From assembly GCF_000298315.2 (NCBI RefSeq), contig NZ_AEYE02000031.1:186001-250000 (forward strand): 64,000 nucleotides of DNA. Direction: 5' to 3'. Position 1 is the stretch's first letter. Every line of letters begins with the position of its first letter. The notes beneath the pieces were generated by a model. That model saw nothing but the letters and a program-made list of their open reading frames with translations, made no database searches and was not told the DNA's origin. The stretch comes from Rhizobium grahamii CCGE 502 (GTDB lineage Bacteria > Pseudomonadota > Alphaproteobacteria > Rhizobiales > Rhizobiaceae). Position numbers and translations under genes: made by a program. This document shows, one piece after another, positions 58,919 to 64,000 of the stretch.

Positions 58919-59677
58919 ATGAACCGTCGTATCATTTCCACTTTTGCAATTGCCTTCGCCACCAGTGCCATCGCTTTCGCCGCGCAGTCCGCGGAGATCA
59001 AGAATATCGTCATCGTTCACGGCGCCTTCGCCGACGGGTCCAGTTGGCGCAAGGCCACGGAAATCCTGGAGCGGCGCGGCTTTCATGTGACCGTCGTGCA
59101 AGAGCCTCTATCATCGCTCGCCGACGATGTTGCGGCAACGAAACGCGTGCTGGATCTGCAGGATGGACCTGCACTACTGGTCGGTCACAGCTACGGCGGC
59201 ATGGTCATCACGGAAGCGGGGAATGATCCGCACGTCGAGGGGCTCGTTTACGTAGCGGCCTTCCAGCCTGACAAGGGCGAAAATGTAGGCACGCTTGCCG
59301 GCTCAAAGCCACCCGCTTCAAACAGCATCAAGGAAACCAAGGACGCCAAGTACCTCTATCTGGACCCAAGCGCCTTTCACGCCGATTTCGCCGCCGATGT
59401 GCCAAAGGCGGACGCTGCCTTTCTCGCCCAGTCGCAGGTCTTTGCAGCCAAAGAGGTCTTTGGCGCGACAGTCGGCGATCCAGCCTGGCGGTCAAAGAAG
59501 AGCTGGTCGATCGTGGCGACCGAGGACCGTGCCATCAACCCCGAACTCGAGCGGACGATGGCAAAGCGCGCCGGAAGCGCGGCGACCGAGATCAAGGCCA
59601 GTCATGCCGTCTTCGCGTCACAGCCGAAGAAGGTCGCCGATGTGATCGAGAAGGCCGCCAAGGAAGCCGGAAAATAA
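58919..59677 (+). CDS. Secreted alpha/beta hydrolase
   Basis: A 252-residue protein with a signal peptide (MNRRIISTFAIAFATSAIAFAAQSA, cut near 24). The hydrolase fold begins IVIVHGAFADGSSW (about 29), has the nucleophile in VGHSYGGMV (Ser about 93), acid in ATEDRAINP (about 201) and the His in ASHAVFASQP (about 228). The pattern resembles salicylate or pyrethroid-type esterases (EstA-like). AAAAGGAG precedes the ATG at 58919. A bidirectional terminator follows. Substrate unknown. Confidence 0.87.
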   Translation: MNRRIISTFAIAFATSAIAFAAQSAEIKNIVIVHGAFADGSSWRKATEILERRGFHVTVVQEPLSSLADDVAATKRVLDLQDGPALLVGHSYGGMVITEAGNDPHVEGLVYVAAFQPDKGENVGTLAGSKPPASNSIKETKDAKYLYLDPSAFHADFAADVPKADAAFLAQSQVFAAKEVFGATVGDPAWRSKKSWSIVATEDRAINPELERTMAKRAGSAATEIKASHAVFASQPKKVADVIEKAAKEAGK

Positions 59678-59703
59678 GCTCTGCTCGAGCGTCACTCCGG
59701 CAC

Positions 59704-59735
59704 AAAAAAAGCCGCCGAGCGGGTCGGCGGCTTTA
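59704..59735. terminator. Bidirectional terminator
   Basis: AAAGCCGCCGA and TCGGCGGCTTT (59708-59718 with 59724-59734) form a strong stem. A-runs on the left and T on the right give U-tails in both directions, serving the hydrolase gene and the convergent gapR. Confidence 0.88.
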
Positions 59736-59754
59736 AAGGCACTGCTCTGAGAAA

Positions 59755-60018
59755 TCAGCCTTCCGGCGGGGCCTCGATCATGCCGAGCGCATGCAGGTAG
59801 GTGTCGAGGATTGCGTCTTCTTCCATACGCTCCTGCTCGTCCTTCTTGCGCAGCGCAACGACCTTCTTGAGGATCTTGGTATCGAAGCCCATGCCCTTCG
59901 CTTCGCCGTAGACGTCCTTGATGTCGTCGGCGATGGTCTTCTTTTCTTCTTCCAGGCGTTCAATGCGCTCCACAAAGGCGCGAAGCTGATCGCGGGCGAC
60001 GCCATGAGCATCAGACAT
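59755..60018 (-). CDS. gapR: GapR nucleoid-associated protein (DUF2312)
   Basis: An 87-residue protein matching DUF2312: [20 protein letters not shown] begins a long coiled helix, then [23 protein letters not shown] and [17 protein letters not shown]. In Caulobacter GapR clamps overtwisted DNA ahead of replication and transcription and aids topoisomerases. CAGGAGAACACG precedes the ATG at 60018. It is the third gene in line after the amidohydrolase and DUF1244 genes, with about 90 bases between, so it may have its own promoter. Confidence 0.93.
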   Translation of the reverse strand: MSDAHGVARDQLRAFVERIERLEEEKKTIADDIKDVYGEAKGMGFDTKILKKVVALRKKDEQERMEEDAILDTYLHALGMIEAPPEG

Positions 60019-60108
60019 CGTGTTCTCCTGATTGGGGGTGTAAAATTCGGATGGCGTTGACTGCCGCGAAGCGTGCCCGGGGTCAAGCCGATTCGAGACG
60101 CGAGGGAA

Positions 60109-60414
60109 TTATTTGTGCGGCTTGTTCAGTTCAAATGCGGCTTTTTGCTCCGCCGAGGCATCGCTCTGGTGGAGGTTTTTCCAATCCTCGTACGGCATGC
60201 CGTAGACGATTTCGCGCGATTCGTCCTTCGAGAGCGGAACTCCGTCCGCCTCAGCCGCCTCGCGGTACCAGTTCGACAGGCAGTTGCGGCAGAAGCCGGC
60301 GAGATTCATCAGGTCGATATTCTGGACGTCGCCACGTTCACGCAGATGCTCCACGAGGCGACGAAAAGCCGCAGCCTCGAATTCGGTCTGCTGTTGCTTG
60401 CTTAGTGCAACCAT
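60109..60414 (-). CDS. DUF1244 family protein
   Basis: A 101-residue protein conserved in alphaproteobacteria. The signature NLAGFCRNCLSNWYREAAE (about 37-55), with paired Cys that could bind metal, and SREIVYGMPYEDWK (about 66-79) are clear. The start at 60414 has AAGGAG six bases upstream; an ATG at 60429 lies before that site. It follows the amidohydrolase gene by 11 bases. Role unknown. Confidence 0.9.
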   Translation of the reverse strand: MVALSKQQQTEFEAAAFRRLVEHLRERGDVQNIDLMNLAGFCRNCLSNWYREAAEADGVPLSKDESREIVYGMPYEDWKNLHQSDASAEQKAAFELNKPHK

Positions 60415-60425
60415 CCTGGTCTCCT

Positions 60426-61217
60426 TCATTCGTACGGTCCGGTGCGCGACACGTGCACATTATACTCGTGCAGGGCCGGATCAGCGTTCATTGTCTGGAA
60501 GATCGGTGCCAGACGCTCGGCCCATGCCGTAATGCCGGCCTCATCGCCGATCAGATCCTGGCGCACCTCGAGCAAAAGGTGGGGGATACCGGTCAGCATG
60601 CAATGCCGATACATCGTGTCGCCCTTCAGTGCGCCATCGTAAGGCTCGTTGTCTCCGACCACGAGATCGGGATCGCTGCGTAGCATATCAAGCAGGGGCG
60701 CGACGGCACGATGGTCGGTGTCCCACAAAACGGCAGCGTGCCAAGGGCGTGGGAAGGCTTTCCAAAACGGCGTATAGGAATGAAGGGATAGAACGAGCGG
60801 CGCCTTGCCGGTCTTGTTCGCGACCATGTCAATCGTTTCGCTGACGGCGTTATGATAGGGCCTGTGGAACGTCTCGATCCGATAATTCCACTCTTCGGCG
60901 GTGATCGGATGATTGCCGGGAACAACGGCGCCGTCCGAAATCTTCATGATCAGCGTGGGGTCGTCTTCGCCTCGATTCGGATCGATCAACAGTCGCGAAA
61001 AGCCGCCCAGGACAGCGGGCACATCGAGCCTCGCGGAGAGTTTGCGGACCAATCCCTCGATGCCGATGTCATAGGCTATATGTCGTTCGAACGCGTTGTC
61101 CGGCAGGCCCAGCCTGCCATAGCGCTCCGGCAGCCGGTTCATTGCATGATCACCGAGCAGCACCATGCCCTTGTCATGATCGCCGGCTAGTAGTTCAAAG
61201 GATTTGAAAGAGCTCAT
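60426..61217 (-). CDS. N-formylglutamate amidohydrolase family protein (second copy)
   Basis: A 263-residue protein of the same superfamily as the gene at 15000 but divergent from it. Motifs: LLGDHAMNRLPERY (about 20), HIAYDIGIEGL (about 46), RLLIDPNRGEDDPTLI (about 75), LSLHSYTPFW (about 144) and LLLEVRQDLI (about 216). The zinc and Glu positions are retained. First gene of a cluster with DUF1244 and gapR. Substrate unproven. It diverges from the DUF1036-pyk operon. Confidence 0.85.
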   Translation of the reverse strand: MSSFKSFELLAGDHDKGMVLLGDHAMNRLPERYGRLGLPDNAFERHIAYDIGIEGLVRKLSARLDVPAVLGGFSRLLIDPNRGEDDPTLIMKISDGAVVPGNHPITAEEWNYRIETFHRPYHNAVSETIDMVANKTGKAPLVLSLHSYTPFWKAFPRPWHAAVLWDTDHRAVAPLLDMLRSDPDLVVGDNEPYDGALKGDTMYRHCMLTGIPHLLLEVRQDLIGDEAGITAWAERLAPIFQTMNADPALHEYNVHVSRTGPYE

Positions 61218-61456
61218 GAGGGAAATGGCCGATCGTGGTTACGGGGCAGCCTCTGATCGCACGGGCCGCGGGCGCGTTCAAGCGTACCAGCGAGCAAAGG
61301 CGACGGCGTGGTCCAAGTACAGTCAGCCATCCAGAATATAATCGATTAGCATTGCGTTGACATTCGCCGGGAGGCAGCGCAAGAAGGCACACCTAAAATA
61401 AAATAATCGGGAGCCCATTGGAAGTCGTGTTGATTCAGACCGCGCCAAGTTTCCTT

Positions 61457-61903
61457 ATGCGTTCCGGGCCGCTTGCCCGTTTTGCACTGTTTGTTCTCGC
61501 GGCTTTCTCGCCGTTTTTTATTGCTGATGCGGCTCGTGCCGATTTCCGCGTATGCAACGGAACGCAGAATCTGGTGGGCGTGGCGATTGGGTATCGAGCC
61601 AAGGATGGCTGGATGACGGAAGGCTGGTGGCAAGTGCCGGCAACGACCTGCGCGACGCTGATCGAGGGGGAGCTGCAGTCCCGATACTACTATCTCTACG
61701 CCGAGGACGCTGCCCGGGGAGGCCGATGGACGGGTGACGTGCAGATGTGCGTAGCGGAAAACGAGTTCAAGATCACGGGTGTCAATGATTGCTACGCCCG
61801 TGGCTATCAGAAGATGGGGTTCAAGGAATATGACACGGGCCGCCAGGGCAGCTGGATGGTTCAACTTTCCGATACCCCCGGCACGCAAGAAAGCCCGAAT
61901 TGA
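61457..61903 (+). CDS. DUF1036 secreted protein
   Basis: A 148-residue exported protein (from ATG 61457). Signal peptide MRSGPLARFALFVLAAFSPFFIADAARA is split across residues 1-28; a TTG at 61418, with GGGAG near it, would add 13 residues and cannot be excluded. The DUF1036 domain has FRVCNGTQNLVGVAIGYR, EGWWQVPATTCATLIEG and YYYLYAEDAARGG, with paired Cys. It is conserved ahead of pyruvate kinase in Rhizobiales. The stop overlaps the pyk start (TGATG). Confidence 0.85.
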   Translation: MRSGPLARFALFVLAAFSPFFIADAARADFRVCNGTQNLVGVAIGYRAKDGWMTEGWWQVPATTCATLIEGELQSRYYYLYAEDAARGGRWTGDVQMCVAENEFKITGVNDCYARGYQKMGFKEYDTGRQGSWMVQLSDTPGTQESPN

Positions 61904-63342
61904 TGAAGCGCAACCGCAAAGTTAAAATCCTCGCTACCCTTGGACCCGCCTCGTCCGAGGAATCGATGATCGAGAAGCTGCACCAGGCTGGTGCCGATGT
62001 CTTCCGTATCAACATGAGCCACGCCAGCCATGACGTGATGCGCATGCTGATCAAGCGGATCCGCGCCGTCGAAGCCCGCTCCGGCCGCCCGATCGGCATC
62101 CTCGCCGACCTGCAAGGCCCGAAGCTGCGCGTCGGCAAGTTCGCCGAAGGCAAGGTTGATTTGAAGCCGGGCGACACTTTTACGCTCGACAACAAGGATG
62201 TTCCCGGCGACGCGACCCGCGTATTCCTACCGCATCCGGAAATCCTGGAATCGGTACAGCCCGGCCACCGCCTGCTGATCGACGACGGCAAGCTCGCCCT
62301 GCGCGCTGAAAAGTGCGACGGCAAGAGCATCGTCACCACGGTTATCTCCGGCACGAAGATTTCCGACCGCAAGGGTGTCAGCCTTCCCGACACGCTACTG
62401 ACCGTCGGTGTTCTGACCGACAAGGACCGCACCGACCTCGCAGCCGTTCTCGAAACCGATGACGTCGACTGGGTTGCGCTCTCCTTCGTGCAGCGTCCGG
62501 AAGACTTGGCGGAAGTGCGCAAGATCGCGCGCGGTCGCGTCGGCATCATGTCGAAGATCGAAAAGCCGCAGGCGATCGAGCGCATCGAGGAAATCATCGA
62601 GCTCTCCGACGCGCTCATGGTTGCCCGTGGTGACCTCGGTGTCGAAATGCCGCTCGAATCCGTTCCGGGTATCCAGAAGCAGCTGATCCGCGCCTGCCGC
62701 CGTTCGGGCAAGCCCGTGATCGTCGCCACGCAGATGCTGGAATCGATGATCACCGCACCGGTCCCGACGCGCGCCGAAGTCTCCGACGTCGCGACCGCCG
62801 TCTTCGAAGGCGCCGACGCGGTCATGCTGTCGGCCGAATCCGCGTCTGGCGACTATCCGGTTGAAGCGGTCTCGACGATGGCCTCGATCGCCAGCACCAT
62901 CGAGCGCGAGCCGCACTATCCTGGCATCATCTACGCGCAGCGCGCGCAGCCGGAAGCAACCGGCGCCGACGCGATCTCGCTGGCTGCTCGTCAGATCGCC
63001 GAAACGCTGCGTCTGTCCGCTATCGTCTGTTACACCTCGTCGGGCACGACGGGCCTGCGCGCCTCGCGCGAGCGTCCGCAGGTGCCGATCCTGGCGCTGT
63101 CGCCGGTCATCCAGACGGCTCGCCGTCTCGCCATCGTCTGGGGCCTGCACTGTGTCGTCACGCATGACGCGACCGACCTCGACGACATGGTCAACCGCGC
63201 CTGCCGCATCGTTGCCGACGAAGGCTTCGGCAAGCCGGGTGACCGCATCATCATCTCGGCTGGCGTACCGCTCGGCACGCCAGGTGCCACCAACATGCTG
63301 CGCATCGCCTATATCGGCTCCGACGGCCAGAGCGGCATCTAA
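61903..63342 (+). CDS. pyk: Pyruvate kinase
   Basis: A 479-residue glycolytic enzyme converting phosphoenolpyruvate and ADP to pyruvate and ATP. RKVKILATLGPASSEESMIEKL opens the barrel; FRINMSHAS holds the substrate-binding Arg; IMSKIEKPQAIERIEEI carries the catalytic Lys (about 220) and Mg ligand Glu; MVARGDLGVEMP and ATQMLESMI are further signatures. The C-terminal domain starts about 345. It is translationally coupled to the DUF1036 gene. A terminator follows at 63366. Confidence 0.97.
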   Translation: MKRNRKVKILATLGPASSEESMIEKLHQAGADVFRINMSHASHDVMRMLIKRIRAVEARSGRPIGILADLQGPKLRVGKFAEGKVDLKPGDTFTLDNKDVPGDATRVFLPHPEILESVQPGHRLLIDDGKLALRAEKCDGKSIVTTVISGTKISDRKGVSLPDTLLTVGVLTDKDRTDLAAVLETDDVDWVALSFVQRPEDLAEVRKIARGRVGIMSKIEKPQAIERIEEIIELSDALMVARGDLGVEMPLESVPGIQKQLIRACRRSGKPVIVATQMLESMITAPVPTRAEVSDVATAVFEGADAVMLSAESASGDYPVEAVSTMASIASTIEREPHYPGIIYAQRAQPEATGADAISLAARQIAETLRLSAIVCYTSSGTTGLRASRERPQVPILALSPVIQTARRLAIVWGLHCVVTHDATDLDDMVNRACRIVADEGFGKPGDRIIISAGVPLGTPGATNMLRIAYIGSDGQSGI

Positions 63343-63365
63343 GGCGCACTAGCCAATAATCATAG

Positions 63366-63397
63366 AGCCCGCTGCCTTAACAGACGGCGGGCTTTTT
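63366..63397 (+). terminator. Rho-independent terminator of pyk
   Basis: AGCCCGC (63366-63372) pairs with GCGGGCT (63387-63393), followed by TTTTT. Confidence 0.88.
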
Positions 63398-63473
63398 GCT
63401 GTCCTGAGTCATGGGTGTCTTGCGGCTGGCGGGTGCACATGCAAGGGTCGGCCTCCATGTTCGGGAGGGCATC

Positions 63474-64000
63474 ATGCACATTGTTACACTTCTCGCATTC
63501 GTAGCCGTCTCCTTCGTCGCGATTGCGACGCCCGGGCCGACCGTGCTTCTGGCGATGACCAACGGCTCGCGCTACGGCGTTCGCCGGGCGATCCCGGGCA
63601 TGATCGGCGCGATGCTGTCCGACTTCGTGCTGCTCGGTGCCGTGGCGATCGGTCTCGGCGCGCTTCTCGCAGCGTCGGAATTCTGGTTCTCGATGCTGAA
63701 ATATGTAGGCGCTGCCTATCTCGCCTTTCTCGGGATCATGATGCTGCGCACGAAGGGCGGCTTCAACGCGGCGCTGAAGCCTGACAACGAGATGACTGGC
63801 GGAACCGCCTTTTCGATCGGCCTCAAGAGCTTCATGGTCGCCGTCACCAACCCCAAGGGTTACCTTTTCTTCTCGGCGTTCCTGCCACAGTTCATCAATC
63901 CGGCACTGCCGCAGGCGACCCAATATGCCGTGCTGGCGGTGGTCTTTGCGTCGCTCGATTTTCTGATCATGCTCGGTTACGCGGTCTTTGGTTCGCAGGC
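63474..64000 (+). CDS. LysE-family exporter (3' end beyond window)
   Basis: The first about 175 residues of a LysE/RhtB-type amino-acid or metabolite exporter, open at the right edge. ATG at 63474 follows GGGAGGGCATC. The signature ATPGPTVLLAMTNGSRYG (about residues 18-35) is complete, followed by GMIGAMLSDFVLLG and the mid-protein motif FMVAVTNPKGYLFFSAFLPQF. Four hydrophobic segments are visible so far. The substrate is unknown. Confidence 0.9.
   Translation, partial: MHIVTLLAFVAVSFVAIATPGPTVLLAMTNGSRYGVRRAIPGMIGAMLSDFVLLGAVAIGLGALLAASEFWFSMLKYVGAAYLAFLGIMMLRTKGGFNAALKPDNEMTGGTAFSIGLKSFMVAVTNPKGYLFFSAFLPQFINPALPQATQYAVLAVVFASLDFLIMLGYAVFGSQ

Overview
The window reads as chromosomal DNA of a fast-growing rhizobium of the Sinorhizobium/Ensifer type. 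It is GC-rich, almost fully coding, and carries alphaproteobacterial marker genes: cpdR, the MmgR small RNA, omp10, gapR (DUF2312), DUF1244, a 484-residue GltD and an RpoH promoter with a ROSE-like thermosensor ahead of a small heat-shock gene. From cpdR rightwards, gene content and order match what I know of the S. meliloti chromosome. No CRISPR array, insertion sequence or integrase was seen.

Bases 1-14,300 look like a variable segment ending at a tRNA-Val(GAC) gene. It holds a DoxX-like membrane protein cut by the left edge, an alpha/beta hydrolase, a frameshifted redoxin-like/prolyl-4-hydroxylase fusion, a DUF475 (TerC-like) membrane protein, several small secreted or hypothetical proteins and a nuclease-fold protein without catalytic residues. 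It also holds a tightly overlapped six-gene operon (8057-13200) for a ba3-type cytochrome c oxidase: subunits IIa, II and I plus three multihaem cytochromes c with seven CxxCH sites. A decayed C-terminal fragment of a sulfatase follows.

Bases 14,300-24,000 carry cpdR (cell-cycle proteolysis adaptor), N-formylglutamate amidohydrolase, the mmgR sRNA on the minus strand under two TGC-N3-GCA sites, hisN, a lysophospholipase-like hydrolase and a Tat-exported Hint-domain protein. A second likely minus-strand sRNA, the heat-shock gene with its RpoH promoter and ROSE-like leader, an SBF-like transporter with a divergent LysR regulator, a GNAT acetyltransferase and a threonine aldolase complete this part.

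Bases 24,000-46,200 are core metabolism and envelope: gltB, a small membrane protein and gltD (ammonium assimilation); a DUF459 protein with altered catalytic residues; an MltB-type transglycosylase; galU; an outer-membrane beta-barrel; kpsF; an SPFH/NfeD pair; queCDE (queuosine precursor); hemH; a 5'-nucleotidase fused to LysM; omp10; and homospermidine synthase.

Bases 46,200-64,000 carry a yciI/DUF4440/DUF3445 operon, a PAS-GGDEF cyclase, a pepF-pabB-pabC operon (p-aminobenzoate branch), a TacA-like sigma-54 response regulator, a DUF882 peptidoglycan peptidase with a long tail, a LysR regulator beside an HPP-CBS membrane protein, a secreted alpha/beta hydrolase, the N-formylglutamate amidohydrolase-DUF1244-gapR cluster, DUF1036-pyk, and a LysE transporter cut by the right edge.

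The items most worth following are the oxidase operon, the frameshifted fusion gene, the two minus-strand sRNA loci with their control sequences, and the sulfatase remnant. All product names come from reading translated sequence and family knowledge, not from database searches.
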